A stretch of DNA of 64,000 nucleotides from Desulfovibrio desulfuricans DSM 642 (lineage in GTDB: Bacteria; Desulfobacterota; Desulfovibrionia; Desulfovibrionales; Desulfovibrionaceae): positions 1 to 64,000 of the forward strand of contig NZ_ATUZ01000014.1 of the NCBI RefSeq assembly GCF_000420465.1. The letters run 5' to 3'. This document shows positions 45,914 through 56,891 of the stretch, in pieces. Within the stretch, counting starts at the first letter, position 1; every line of letters begins with the position of its first letter. Below the pieces are notes generated by a model. The model searched no databases and had not been told where the DNA came from. It saw only the letters and a list, made by a program, of their open reading frames with translations. The translations under genes and the position numbers were made by a program.

Positions 45914-45942
45914 TTGACGAAATTTCATGCGCACACTACAGT
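45914..45942 (+). promoter_or_regulatory. Candidate promoter of the small unknown gene
   Basis: TTGACG (45914-45919), a 17-base spacer and TACAGT (45937-45942) would give a leader of about 16 bases before the ATG at 45965. The rest of the 314-base divergent gap (45651-45964) contains nothing else I can name. Confidence 0.55.
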
Positions 45943-45964
45943 ACCTCGTTACATGGGAGGTAAT

Positions 45965-46330
45965 ATGGAAAAGCTGCTTGTCAGGCTGGCCCAGCAACTG
46001 GACGCCATTGACGAAGCCTCGCTTATGTCGTTGTGGAGCAAATATGCTACGACGGCCAGCCGCTTTGAACCCACCAAGAGGTGGGAAGAAGCTACGCTCG
46101 TATTTTCGCTGATTCAGGCTAAACGCTGGAAAAACCAGCTTTTCAACTACCACTGGGCCAGGCAGGCGCAGCCGCTTGGCAAGGAGCCTGAAGGCGCGGT
46201 CAATCCCATGCCGGAATTTAAGCTTGAAGGGCCGGAGGCCGCCCCGGCGGCCAGCAAGTGCAGGGTGCTTGAGTTTAAGCCCTCCAGATCGAGCGAAAGG
46301 GAACAGACTGACCCCAAGCCCGAAAGTTGA
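45965..46330 (+). CDS. Conserved-looking small protein of unknown function
   Basis: A 121-residue soluble protein. The N-terminal 75 residues are helical with a regular Leu pattern (MEKLLVRLAQQLDAIDEASL) and an aromatic-rich WKNQLFNYHWARQ; the C-terminal third is Pro/Glu/Ser-rich and probably disordered. I recognise no family. GGGAGG and the promoter just upstream support it as a real gene. It lies 202 bases before purA. Confidence 0.7.
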   Translation: MEKLLVRLAQQLDAIDEASLMSLWSKYATTASRFEPTKRWEEATLVFSLIQAKRWKNQLFNYHWARQAQPLGKEPEGAVNPMPEFKLEGPEAAPAASKCRVLEFKPSRSSEREQTDPKPES

Positions 46331-46421
46331 CGCGCATGCAGATTAGATGGCCCTGGGTAGTCATTTGACTTACAGTTGCATACGGGATACGTACCATCAA
46401 AGGCTTTGCGTCCCGCTTTAG

Positions 46422-47810
<1,389 letters not shown>

Positions 47811-47833
47811 GAGGCGTAGCGGCCTTACAGGTC

Positions 47834-48739
47834 ATGAACACCCTGCTGCCCGCCATAGCTGATGACGCCTTTGACCGGCTGAAGAGCGTACTCGACAATC
47901 TGGGTGCGACTCCGCCGCAGGTATTGCTGCTTGAAGGCGGCAGCGAGGCCCAGCGCCTTGACACGGCACGCTACTGGGCCGCCCGCATCAACTGCCCGCA
48001 GGCGGAAACATCGGGCGCGCCCTGCCTGACCTGCCCGGTGTGCATGCAGATTGCCGCTGGCGAGCATCTTGATCTGGCAGCGTATGACGGTCGCATAAGC
48101 AACCGTGAAGATGAAGAAAACCCTGGCCCTGTCCGTGCGTTCAACATGGAACGCGTGCGCGAACTCAAGGTTCGCCTGCGGGATGCTCCGCACGGACAGG
48201 GACGCAGGGTTGTTATACTGATGGGGCTCAGCCTCACCCGCGACGAAGCTTCCAATGCCCTGCTCAAGGCCCTGGAAGAACCCTCAAGCACCACTGTCTT
48301 CGTTCTGCTTGCGCCCCAGCGCGAACAGCTCTTGCCCACCTTGGTTTCCCGCTCATTCTGCCTCACGCTGCCCTGGCCTGACAGCCGCGCCGAGGATGAA
48401 GACATGCGCCCTTGGGAAGACGCCCTTGCGCAATTTCTTGTTCAAGGGCAAGGTTTTTTTGACCGTGTTGCTGCCAAGGGAGCCATCGACGCAGCAGGGG
48501 CTACCCGTTTGCTGCTGTGCTGCCAAAAGGCCATGAGCAGAATACTTTCAGACAGGCATGACCCGGCGCGCCCGCTGGATGCGGCTCTGGCCGGGCTGCG
48601 CGGCAAGGCCCGTGCGGTAGCCTGCCAATGGTTTGCCGAAGCTCAGGATGCCCTGAACTACGGAGTTACTCCGGCCAGAATCCTTGAGGCGCTGGCGGCC
48701 CGGCTTTTTGCCTTGCGGCGTATGGCGGGTCAATCGTAA
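47834..48739 (+). CDS. holB: DNA polymerase III delta' subunit-like protein
   Basis: A 301-residue clamp-loader protein. It has the zinc cysteines (CLTCPVC near 60), the SRC-like region DEASNALLKALEEPSSTTVFVLL and LVSRS, typical of delta'. The Walker A loop is degenerate (EGGSEAQRLD), as expected since delta' does not hydrolyse ATP. It is 24 bases after purA, so probably co-transcribed. Confidence 0.85.
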   Translation: MNTLLPAIADDAFDRLKSVLDNLGATPPQVLLLEGGSEAQRLDTARYWAARINCPQAETSGAPCLTCPVCMQIAAGEHLDLAAYDGRISNREDEENPGPVRAFNMERVRELKVRLRDAPHGQGRRVVILMGLSLTRDEASNALLKALEEPSSTTVFVLLAPQREQLLPTLVSRSFCLTLPWPDSRAEDEDMRPWEDALAQFLVQGQGFFDRVAAKGAIDAAGATRLLLCCQKAMSRILSDRHDPARPLDAALAGLRGKARAVACQWFAEAQDALNYGVTPARILEALAARLFALRRMAGQS

Positions 48740-48769
48740 CAGGCGTTCTGCGTCACGGGGTTAAGGCAT

Positions 48770-51718
48770 ATGGGCAACAGGCATTTTTTCCTTCTTACGC
48801 TCCTGTTCTGCTTTGCCTTATTGTGCACGCTACAGATTACTGTTCAGCCAACCTTTGCCGAACAACATCGCACCGTGCGTGTGGCCCTCCCCCCTATTTC
48901 GCAGTTCAACCGCGTAGACGATGGGCAGGTTGTGGGGTACATTCCCGATTATCTGACCCAGCTCTCCCGCTATACGGGATGGAACATAGTTTACGTTGTT
49001 GAAAAAGACTGGGCCGCCTGCCTGGCCGCGCTGGATAAAGGCGAGGTCGACATCTGCACGCCCGCCCGGTATTCGGCTGAACGCGCCCGCCAGTATCTCT
49101 ACTGCGCATACCCCGGCGGCACTTCCTATACGGCCATTCTGGCCCCCAAAGATTCACAGGTTATTTACGATGATCTGGAAAGCCTCGCGCAATTACGCGT
49201 GGGGAGCATGGGCAACCCCATCTGGCTTAAGGATTTTGCTGACTTTATCAGGCAGCGCGGCGGCACAATGCCCACCATTGTGGAGTACCCCGGCAGGGAA
49301 GAGTTGCGGGAAGCCATGCATTCCGGCCAGGTGGACGCCATTCTGGAAACCGTACTCTCGTTGCGAAATGACGAAAAAATTCTGGCAAAGTGCAAGCTCA
49401 CGCCTTTTTTTTACATAGGTTCACCTAAAAACCCAAAACTTATGCAGGAACTTGAGCAGGCCATGGTGCAGCTCAAGATGGAGCAACCCGATCTGGAGTA
49501 TCGCCTGGGGCGCATGTATCTTCTGCGCATGTTTCAGACGCCGCTTTCACGGGCGGAACTGACTTACATTGCCCAGCAGCCGCCCCTGCGCGTGGGCTAT
49601 GATCCTGACCGCAAGCCCTATTCGTGGCAGGACCCTGTGACCGGGAACGCACGTGGCACCCTCCCGGACATCCTGCGGGATGCAGCAGCGCGCAGCGGTT
49701 TGCAGGTTACTTTTGAGCCTTATGCTGTACGCCCCGCAAATTTTACAGATGCCTATACCCAGAACAAGCTGGATATGGCCTTTGGTTCGTTTCCCTCTTC
49801 AGCCCTTCAATCCCACAAGAATTTCCGCCTGACCGCGCCGCTGACGCGCAGCAGCCTGTACCTATACGCCAAGCCTGACGCGAAACTGGAACAAGAGACG
49901 TTATTTACACTGGCAGTACCGGCAAGCATCTATAATGCGGCAGAGTACGCCTCCCGCACGTTTCCCAATGCGGTCATCAAGCTTTTTTCTGATGAGGAAG
50001 CATGCCTGACTGCCACTGGCCGACGCGAAGCCAACGCCATTCTGGGCAATTCCATGGTTCTCAATAACCTTACGAGCTCCCCGCGTTTCAGCGAGTTCAA
50101 TCCTGTCACCAGCTACAGCGATGTTGAAGAAGCGCGCCTGACCATCAGGCCGGGGCTGCCTGATATGTTGCTGGGCATTTTGAACAACCTCCTGCTGACC
50201 ATTGATGAAAAGAGCCGGACACAGATTATTTCCAGCAATATAGCAGCGGCAGCTACTTCTCCGACACTGGCGGATATTGTGTATGAAAACCGCTCGCTGC
50301 TGATGGTTGTAGCCGAGCTGATGCTCTTTGTTTCGGCTCTTGTTGCCTACGCCCTGCACCTTCGCCGCAAAAGTCTGTCGAACCAGATCGCCAGCGAGCA
50401 GCGCCTTGCCCACATAGCCGACAACATCAACGGCGGCGTCATCAGCATATCTACAGAGCTTCCCTTGCTGATTCTTGATGCCAACAATGGATTCTGGCAG
50501 TTGCTTGGCTACGAGGCCGACAAGCCGCAGACTACCGCGTTTATTGATCTGCTGCATGCTGACGACACAAAAAAGCTGCTGGACATGCTGGCAGACAAAA
50601 AAAGCGGCCCTGTGACAAACACCACGGAACTGAGGCTTCGCCACAAGGATGGTCAATGGCTGCCCCTGTTGTTGCGCGGCACATTTTCCGGCGATGAGAA
50701 GGCTCACCGCTCCATTGATTGCGTGGTGGTGGACATCACCGAGCAAAAGCGCATGCAGGAAGAGCTTGAGCAGGAAAAGGAGCGCTACCGGATACTGCTT
50801 GAGCAGTCGCAGGACATTTTTTTCGATGTGGATACAGAAAAACGCCAGTTCCGCTGTTCGCCGAACTTTTTGCTGAAATTCGGCAGGGAGGCCACGCCCC
50901 TCTTTAACGAAACCGGCCGCCCAACCAACAGGCATATCATCCATCCTGAAGACCTGCCCGCCCTCAACGAACTGCGACGGCGCATCCGCAGCGGCAACCC
51001 TACTGCTTTTGCAGTCATGCGCATCCCCACTGCCGAGGGGCGCTATATCTGGTGCCGAGTGCAGGCCACACGCATCAGCAAGCAAGACGCACCCTTGCGC
51101 CTTGTGGGCAAAATTGTTGATATTGATGAAGAAGTGAGACGCCGTGCCGAGCTTGAGCGCCGCACCCAGCGCGACAGTTTGACGGATCTGCTGAACAAGA
51201 CCGCCTTCCGCGACAAAATATGCGCAGCCATGCCCGCAAAACCGCAGCAGGATAAGACAGACGCGCTTCTCTTCCTTGACCTGGATAATTTCAAGCTGAT
51301 CAATGACACCTTTGGGCATGTCAGGGGTGATGCCGCCCTGCTTGAAGCCAGTGATGCCCTCAAACGCATCTTTCGCAATGCTGATGCTGTGGGCCGTTTC
51401 GGCGGCGATGAATTCTGCGTTTTTGTCAGGGATATCACCCGCGTGGCGCTCAAGGAACGGGCCGAGGCTCTGCTTTCAGAACTGCACAAATTTATTGAGC
51501 ACGAGGGTCAGCGCGTGGAGATCACCACGAGCATAGGCATCTATCTGTTTGACGGCACCGAGGCGTCTTACGATGTGGCCTTGCACCGCGCGGACAATGC
51601 GCAGTATCTGGCAAAGCAGGCTGGCAAGAACTGCTACCGCTTTTATGATGAAACTCCTGAAGCCTGGGCTGACGAAACAAATACGACCAAGCAGGTTAGC
51701 GAAGGCGCAGCAACGTAA
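48770..51718 (+). CDS. Diguanylate cyclase with two solute-binding and two PAS-type domains
   Basis: The protein has 982 residues: a signal/anchor helix (1-25), two bacterial SBP-type domains (about 33-250 and 270-495), a membrane helix (about 512-532), two PAS-type domains (about 540-665 and 670-790), and a GGDEF domain. The active motif GGDEF is at 878-882. An inhibitory RxxD site (RNAD, 869-872) is exactly five residues upstream, so product inhibition by c-di-GMP is expected. The periplasmic SBP domains should sense small ligands such as amino acids. No EAL domain is present. Confidence 0.9.
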   Translation: MGNRHFFLLTLLFCFALLCTLQITVQPTFAEQHRTVRVALPPISQFNRVDDGQVVGYIPDYLTQLSRYTGWNIVYVVEKDWAACLAALDKGEVDICTPARYSAERARQYLYCAYPGGTSYTAILAPKDSQVIYDDLESLAQLRVGSMGNPIWLKDFADFIRQRGGTMPTIVEYPGREELREAMHSGQVDAILETVLSLRNDEKILAKCKLTPFFYIGSPKNPKLMQELEQAMVQLKMEQPDLEYRLGRMYLLRMFQTPLSRAELTYIAQQPPLRVGYDPDRKPYSWQDPVTGNARGTLPDILRDAAARSGLQVTFEPYAVRPANFTDAYTQNKLDMAFGSFPSSALQSHKNFRLTAPLTRSSLYLYAKPDAKLEQETLFTLAVPASIYNAAEYASRTFPNAVIKLFSDEEACLTATGRREANAILGNSMVLNNLTSSPRFSEFNPVTSYSDVEEARLTIRPGLPDMLLGILNNLLLTIDEKSRTQIISSNIAAAATSPTLADIVYENRSLLMVVAELMLFVSALVAYALHLRRKSLSNQIASEQRLAHIADNINGGVISISTELPLLILDANNGFWQLLGYEADKPQTTAFIDLLHADDTKKLLDMLADKKSGPVTNTTELRLRHKDGQWLPLLLRGTFSGDEKAHRSIDCVVVDITEQKRMQEELEQEKERYRILLEQSQDIFFDVDTEKRQFRCSPNFLLKFGREATPLFNETGRPTNRHIIHPEDLPALNELRRRIRSGNPTAFAVMRIPTAEGRYIWCRVQATRISKQDAPLRLVGKIVDIDEEVRRRAELERRTQRDSLTDLLNKTAFRDKICAAMPAKPQQDKTDALLFLDLDNFKLINDTFGHVRGDAALLEASDALKRIFRNADAVGRFGGDEFCVFVRDITRVALKERAEALLSELHKFIEHEGQRVEITTSIGIYLFDGTEASYDVALHRADNAQYLAKQAGKNCYRFYDETPEAWADETNTTKQVSEGAAT

Positions 51719-51761
51719 TCCCTGCAATGGGCTTTTGGAACGCGTCTTATTTTGCCGCTAT

Positions 51762-51802
51762 AAATAAAAAGGCTTCCCGCCACGTGGGAAGCCTTTTTAT
51801 TT
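51762..51802. terminator. Bidirectional terminator
   Basis: A perfect 17-bp stem (51762-51778 with 51786-51802) has a GC core and A/T ends that give T-tracts on both strands. It ends the cyclase gene and may also end the leftward gene at 51960. Confidence 0.9.
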
Positions 51803-51959
51803 GCGCCACAAATTTCGGCGCGCGCGGGGTTGGAAGGAAGCTTGTTCGATTCAGCCGTACACTCCCGGCCCTGGTTCGAGCCGTCAGGTCAGCCGATAAA
51901 ATTCACCAGTCTCAATGCTCGTCAGCATGTTGCTGCAAGCGCCAAGCATTGGCCCTCTG

Positions 51960-52436
51960 TTACTTCCACAGGCTGCTGTACTTGGCGGCTATGCCGTCAG
52001 TACGTTCCACCAGTTTGTCCACCAGACCGTCCACATCTTCCACGCTCGCCGTGCCAAGATCCCGGGCCAGCAGGTAGCCAAGGTAACCACGGCCCTGCTT
52101 GAACACCCAGCATACCGAATACACGGAACCCACAGCGGGGCGACCGGCAAATTCAGGCTGCGTGCTCACCATGACGTAGAGCTTGGGGATGTCTTTTTCT
52201 TCATCATCATTGAGGGTGAACAGGCTGCTCTGGTTGAAGCGCTCCTTGAGCTTGGTGCCGAGGCGCGCGCCAATGCTGTCTGTGCCTTCCAGCGACACGC
52301 TGACCGTGGTCACGCGGTCAACGGTCTTTTCTGGCTTGTCCTGCACGGGTTTGCCTGCCTGTGGGGTAGCCGCAAAGGCCACGCCTGTGAGCGCCAGAAT
52401 GCATATCAGGGTAAAAACGCCAAAAAAAAATTTCAT
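51960..52436 (-). CDS. Exported protein of unknown function
   Basis: A 158-residue protein with a clear signal peptide (MKFFFGVFTLICILALTGVAFA). The mature part has mixed polar composition with one SVCWVFKQG segment; no family is recognised. It lies opposite to its neighbours and has its own terminator region. Likely periplasmic. Confidence 0.75.
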   Translation of the reverse strand: MKFFFGVFTLICILALTGVAFAATPQAGKPVQDKPEKTVDRVTTVSVSLEGTDSIGARLGTKLKERFNQSSLFTLNDDEEKDIPKLYVMVSTQPEFAGRPAVGSVYSVCWVFKQGRGYLGYLLARDLGTASVEDVDGLVDKLVERTDGIAAKYSSLWK

Positions 52437-52516
52437 GCCTCTCCCTCAATTTCAGAATATACCCGCTGTCAGCGAATGCCGGGGCAAGGCCACCAGAACG
52501 CCCGCAGGAAACTGAT

Positions 52517-52547
52517 TTGTTCTTGACCTTGATCCATTCTATATAAT
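52517..52547 (+). promoter_or_regulatory. Candidate promoter of the YdcZ-like gene
   Basis: A perfect TATAAT (52542-52547) is preceded by TTGTTC (52517-52522, 19-base spacer). The leader would be about 140 bases. Confidence 0.4.
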
Positions 52548-52695
52548 CTTTAGAAAAAGGTGAAGCGGGTATTTTTTCATGCGCAAACGGGCAAAAATGT
52601 ATATAGTCCGCGCCCTGACCCGGTTTGCCTTGCCTGCCGCCATGTTGCCGCGCTCAAGCCCATCGGGGTAATGACACCGATCAAAGGATTTTTTC

Positions 52696-53139
52696 ATGAA
52701 GCACATTCTTTTATTGCTGGCTTTTGGGGCCGGTTGCTGCCTCCCTGTGCAGGCGGGAATAAACAACTTGCTGCGGCGCTTTCTGGGCGAACCCATGCAG
52801 GCCGCGCTTGTTTCATTTGCCGTGGGTACGCTGGCGCTGTGGGTATACAGCCTGGCGGCAAGGCACACATGGCCTTCCATTTCTCAGCTTTCCGCTGTTC
52901 CGTGGTGGATGTGGACAGGTGGCGTGCTTGGCGCAATTTTTGTGAGTTGCACCATCTTTCTTGCCCCCCGGCTTGGGGCTGCCACCATGACCGCCGTCAT
53001 GCTGTCGGGCCAGCTGATGGCCTCTGTGCTGCTTGACCATTATGCCCTCGTGGGCTTTCCCGAACACCCTGTTTCGCCATTGCGCCTTGCGGGCATTGCC
53101 CTGCTTTTTGCGGGTGCATGGCTTGTGCGGGTGTTTTAA
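52696..53139 (+). CDS. YdcZ/DUF606-like small membrane protein
   Basis: A 147-residue protein with five hydrophobic helices, the size and layout of the YdcZ family, related to the drug/metabolite transporter superfamily. Helix 1 contains the conserved PVQAGINNLLRR. Such proteins act as half-sized permeases of unknown substrate. The start follows AAAGGA. Confidence 0.8.
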   Translation: MKHILLLLAFGAGCCLPVQAGINNLLRRFLGEPMQAALVSFAVGTLALWVYSLAARHTWPSISQLSAVPWWMWTGGVLGAIFVSCTIFLAPRLGAATMTAVMLSGQLMASVLLDHYALVGFPEHPVSPLRLAGIALLFAGAWLVRVF

Positions 53140-53244
53140 CGCAAGGTGGATCCAGCACAGGGCTTTCACTGCGCGCGCCATCTTGAGCTGCGACGCACTA
53201 AGGGCTACAGTGTCTGCAAATTGCCGCATCACAAGGAACATGCC

Positions 53245-54609
53245 ATGCAAAGAACCCTTATCATAGACGCCTTGGCAGCGACCGAGGCTCAAGCCTCCAT
53301 CACCATATGCGGCTGGATCCGCACCCGCCGTGATGCCAAGGAATTTTCCTTTGTGGAGGTCAACGACGGCTCCTGCCTCGGCAACATGCAGTGCATTGTT
53401 GACGCGGGCACCACCGCCCATGAGCAGCTTGATCAGGCCGCCACGGGCGCCGCCATCAGCGTTACGGGCGAACTTGTGGCCTCGCCCGGCAAGGGGCAGC
53501 TGTGGGAAATCAGGGCGCAGAGCGTCACTGTTTTCGGCCTGGCTGATCCCGAGACCTTCCCCTTGCAGAAAAAACGCCATTCTGATGAATTTTTACGCAC
53601 AATTGCGCACCTGCGTTCCCGCACCAACAAATACGGCGCGGCATTTCGCATCCGTTCCGAAGCGGGCCAGGCTGTGCATCAATTCTTCCAGAGCCGCCGT
53701 TTTTCATGGGTGCATACGCCGGTGCTCACCGGGGCGGACTGCGAGGGCGCGGGCGAAATGTTCCGCGTCACCAGCCTTGAACCCGGCGACAAGGATGTGG
53801 CCGTCGATTTTTTTGGCCGCCAGTGCAACCTGACTGTTTCCGGCCAGCTTGAGGCCGAGGCCCTCGCCATGGGTCTTGGGCGCGTGTACACATTCGGCCC
53901 CACCTTCCGCGCCGAAAATTCCAATACGCCGCGCCACGCCGCCGAGTTCTGGATGATCGAGCCGGAAATGGCCTTTGCCGACCTGCAAGACCTCATGGAA
54001 CTGGGCGAAAGCCTTACCCGTCATGTGATCGAACACGCCCTCGCCCACTGCGAATCCGACCTCAAACTCTTTGACAGCTTTGTGGACAAGGGTCTCATTG
54101 AACGCCTCAAGGGCATGGTGGCTGCGCCCTTTGCCCGCGTTTCGTACACGGAAGCCGTGGAAATTTTGCAAAAATGCGGCAAGGAATTTGCCTTCCCTGT
54201 TTCATTCGGCACAGACCTTCAAACCGAGCACGAACGCTATCTGGCTGAAGAGCATTTTAAAAAGCCTGTGGCTGTGTATGATTACCCCAAGGAAATCAAA
54301 GCCTTCTACATGCGCCAGAACGACGACGGCAAAACCGTTGCCGCTATGGACATGCTGGTGCCGCGCATCGGCGAACTCATCGGCGGCTCGCAGCGCGAGG
54401 AGCGCCTTGACCGTCTGACCAACCGCATTCAGGATCTCGGCCAGAATCCGGAAGATTACTGGTGGTACATGGATCTGCGCCGTTTCGGCACAGCGCCCCA
54501 TGCCGGTTTTGGCCTTGGCTTCGAGCGTTTGCTCATGATGCTGACCGGCATCACCAATATTCGCGACGTCATTGCCTTCCCCCGTACGCCGGGCAATCTG
54601 GAATTCTAG
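53245..54609 (+). CDS. asnS: Asparaginyl-tRNA synthetase
   Basis: A 454-residue class II synthetase. It has an N-terminal OB-fold tRNA-binding domain ([23 protein letters not shown]), motif 2 [15 protein letters not shown], and motif 3 [11 protein letters not shown]. It charges tRNA-Asn with asparagine. AAGGA precedes the ATG at 53245; the frame extends upstream without a good site. Confidence 0.96.
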   Translation: MQRTLIIDALAATEAQASITICGWIRTRRDAKEFSFVEVNDGSCLGNMQCIVDAGTTAHEQLDQAATGAAISVTGELVASPGKGQLWEIRAQSVTVFGLADPETFPLQKKRHSDEFLRTIAHLRSRTNKYGAAFRIRSEAGQAVHQFFQSRRFSWVHTPVLTGADCEGAGEMFRVTSLEPGDKDVAVDFFGRQCNLTVSGQLEAEALAMGLGRVYTFGPTFRAENSNTPRHAAEFWMIEPEMAFADLQDLMELGESLTRHVIEHALAHCESDLKLFDSFVDKGLIERLKGMVAAPFARVSYTEAVEILQKCGKEFAFPVSFGTDLQTEHERYLAEEHFKKPVAVYDYPKEIKAFYMRQNDDGKTVAAMDMLVPRIGELIGGSQREERLDRLTNRIQDLGQNPEDYWWYMDLRRFGTAPHAGFGLGFERLLMMLTGITNIRDVIAFPRTPGNLEF

Positions 54610-54744
54610 AACGATTCCGGCAAGATCCCTTTTAGCCAGCCTGTTGCGAAAGCAGCGGGCTGATTTTTTTCAATCCGCCTGTACCGCCAACCGCAAAAAG
54701 CGCCAAAAAAGCCGAGCCAGCGCCGTAGCGGGGCCGTCATGCCC

Positions 54745-54773
54745 TTCACATTTGCCTTTTTGCCGGGTATAGT
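54745..54773 (+). promoter_or_regulatory. Promoter of asd
   Basis: TTCACA (54745-54750), a 17-base spacer and TATAGT (54768-54773) match the consensus at 10 of 12 positions. Transcription would start near 54780, 55 bases before asd. Confidence 0.7.
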
Positions 54774-54834
54774 ACGCGCTCACCTTTTTGGAGGCATCGA
54801 GCCGCCGCCCATCGCCCAAGGAGAGCGAAATACC

Positions 54835-55881
54835 ATGAGCAAGAAGCTGACTGTAGCCGTTGTAGGCGCCACAGGCGCCGTAGGCCGTGAAATGCTCAAG
54901 ACCCTGCACGAGAGGGACTTTCCCGCCACTGAAATACGCGCCTTTGCGTCCGCCCGTTCTGCGGGCACCAAAGTGCCGTATGGCGGCAAAGAGCTGACCG
55001 TGCAAGAGCTTAAAGAAGATGTCTTTGAGGGCATTGATTTGGCCATTTTTTCCGCTGGCGGCAGCACTTCGCAAAAATTTGCCCCGCATGCGGCCAAGGC
55101 TGGCTGCGTGGTGGTGGACAATTCCGCTGCATGGCGCATGGACGACCGCTGCCCTCTGGTGGTGCCGGAAGTCAACGCCCACGCCCTTGAAGGCCACAAC
55201 GGCATCATTGCCAACCCCAACTGCTCCACCATCCAGATGCTGGTGGTGCTCAAGCCCCTGCACGACGCCGTCAAGATCAAGCGCGTTGTGGTTTCCACCT
55301 ATCAGGCGGTTTCCGGCACCGGGCAGAAGGGTATTGAAGAACTGGAACGCCAGGTGCGCGACCTCTTCAACGGCCGCGAGACGGAATGCAATACCTACCC
55401 CTACCGCATTGCCTTCAACGCGCTGCCGCACATCGATGTCTTCCTTGATAACGACTACACCAAGGAAGAAATGAAGATGGTTCATGAAACCGTCAAAATA
55501 TTTGAAGATCCTTCGGTCAAGGTTACGGCCACCTGTGTGCGCGTGCCGGTGTTCTACTGCCACGCCGAATCGGTGAACATTGAAACCGAAAAGAAGCTCA
55601 CAGCCAAGGATGCCCGCGTCATGCTTTCGCAGGCTCCGGGCGTGCGCGTGGTCGATAATCCCCGCGAACTCATGTACCCCATGCCCTCCTACTGCGTGGG
55701 CGAGGATGAAACCTACGTGGGCCGCATCCGCGAGGACGAAACCATTGAAAACGGCCTGAACCTCTGGATTGTGGCCGACAACGTGCGCAAGGGCGCAGCC
55801 CTCAACGCCGTGCAGATCGGCGAAGAACTGATCAAGCGCGACCTGCTGCGCGTGACCGACAAAAACGTGTTCCTGAAGTAA
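54835..55881 (+). CDS. asd: Aspartate-semialdehyde dehydrogenase
   Basis: A 348-residue NADP enzyme at the branch to lysine, threonine, methionine and diaminopimelate. Visible are VVGATGAVGREML, the SAGGSTSQKFAP segment and the catalytic cysteine in NPNCSTIQM. The start at 54835 has AAGGAG 11 bases upstream. Confidence 0.97.
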   Translation: MSKKLTVAVVGATGAVGREMLKTLHERDFPATEIRAFASARSAGTKVPYGGKELTVQELKEDVFEGIDLAIFSAGGSTSQKFAPHAAKAGCVVVDNSAAWRMDDRCPLVVPEVNAHALEGHNGIIANPNCSTIQMLVVLKPLHDAVKIKRVVVSTYQAVSGTGQKGIEELERQVRDLFNGRETECNTYPYRIAFNALPHIDVFLDNDYTKEEMKMVHETVKIFEDPSVKVTATCVRVPVFYCHAESVNIETEKKLTAKDARVMLSQAPGVRVVDNPRELMYPMPSYCVGEDETYVGRIREDETIENGLNLWIVADNVRKGAALNAVQIGEELIKRDLLRVTDKNVFLK

Positions 55882-55940
55882 TTGCCTGCGCGCGCGGGTT
55901 TAGCTGACCCGCGCGCCTGCGCGCTTTGGAGGCCTTTGCG

Positions 55941-56891
55941 GTGCAAGCTGTAGACGCTGAAACATATCTCAAGGCCCTGCTTTCCGCGCCCCGGCCAGGG
56001 TCGGAGCAGGTTCTCGCTTTTTATGACCACCGGGTGGGGCATATCTGCACCGACCCGCGTCTTCTGCTGCTGCCCATTGATGACCATATCTGCCATCGCG
56101 GCGACGGCCTTTTTGAAAGCATCAGTTTTCGCCAGCGCACAATTTTCGGGCTGGATGCGCATCTGGCCCGTCTGGTGGACGGCGCTGCGGCCCTTTCCAT
56201 CACGCCGCCCTGCACTTGGGAAGCCCTGCGCCAACACATAATTGATGTGGCCCTTGCCGCAGGCGTGGACAATGGCGATCTGCGCGTTTTTCTGAGCCGC
56301 GGCCCCGGCGGATTTGGCATTTCGCCCGCAGAATGCCCGCAGGCTGGCCTGTACATTGTGGCCCTCAAAAAGGCTCTGCCCACAGCGGCTTTTTATGAAA
56401 AAGGCCTCACAGCATTTGCCAGCGCCATCCCGCCCAAGCAGGAATATCTGGCCCGCATCAAGAATACCAATTATCTGCCCAATGTGTTCATGGCGATGGA
56501 AGCCCGCCAAAAGGGCATGGACGTGGCCGTGACCTTTGACGAAAATGGCATCATGGGCGAGGCCGCCGTGGCCAACGTGGGCCTTGTGGACGCGCAGGGC
56601 CGCCTGATCTGCCCAGAAATCAGGCGTATTCTGCCCGGCACCACCCTGCTGGCCGCCATGGAAGTTGCCGCAGAGCGCATGCCCGTCGTGCAGATGCCCA
56701 TTCCCCGCGCGGCCATAGACAGCGCCAGTGAAATGCTGCTGTTCACCAGCTCCACCCTTTGCGTCGGTATCACCCATTTTGACGGCAAGCCCGTGGGCCA
56801 TGGCGCGCATGCTGGCAAGCCCGGCCCTGTGGCCCTGTGGCTCAAGGATGTTCTTTTGGACTATATGCTGAAAAAAGGCGCGCCCCTCTGA
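55941..56891 (+). CDS. Class IV aminotransferase (branched-chain or ADC-lyase type)
   Basis: About 316 residues of the fold-type IV PLP family. RIKNTNYLPNVFMAMEA holds the PLP lysine, and GIMGEAAVANVG replaces the usual E..xxN..F motif of the family. It could be a branched-chain or D-amino acid aminotransferase or an aminodeoxychorismate lyase. I place the start at GTG 55941, 8 bases after GGAGG; a TTG at 55926 overlaps the ribosome site. Its stop overlaps the next ATG by one base. Confidence 0.8.
   Translation: MQAVDAETYLKALLSAPRPGSEQVLAFYDHRVGHICTDPRLLLLPIDDHICHRGDGLFESISFRQRTIFGLDAHLARLVDGAAALSITPPCTWEALRQHIIDVALAAGVDNGDLRVFLSRGPGGFGISPAECPQAGLYIVALKKALPTAAFYEKGLTAFASAIPPKQEYLARIKNTNYLPNVFMAMEARQKGMDVAVTFDENGIMGEAAVANVGLVDAQGRLICPEIRRILPGTTLLAAMEVAAERMPVVQMPIPRAAIDSASEMLLFTSSTLCVGITHFDGKPVGHGAHAGKPGPVALWLKDVLLDYMLKKGAPL

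Noticed and set aside
51830..51960. tRNA-like GGTTCGAGCC segment
   Set aside because: The neighbouring bases do not form a 5-bp T stem, anticodon arm or acceptor stem, so no tRNA fold is possible.
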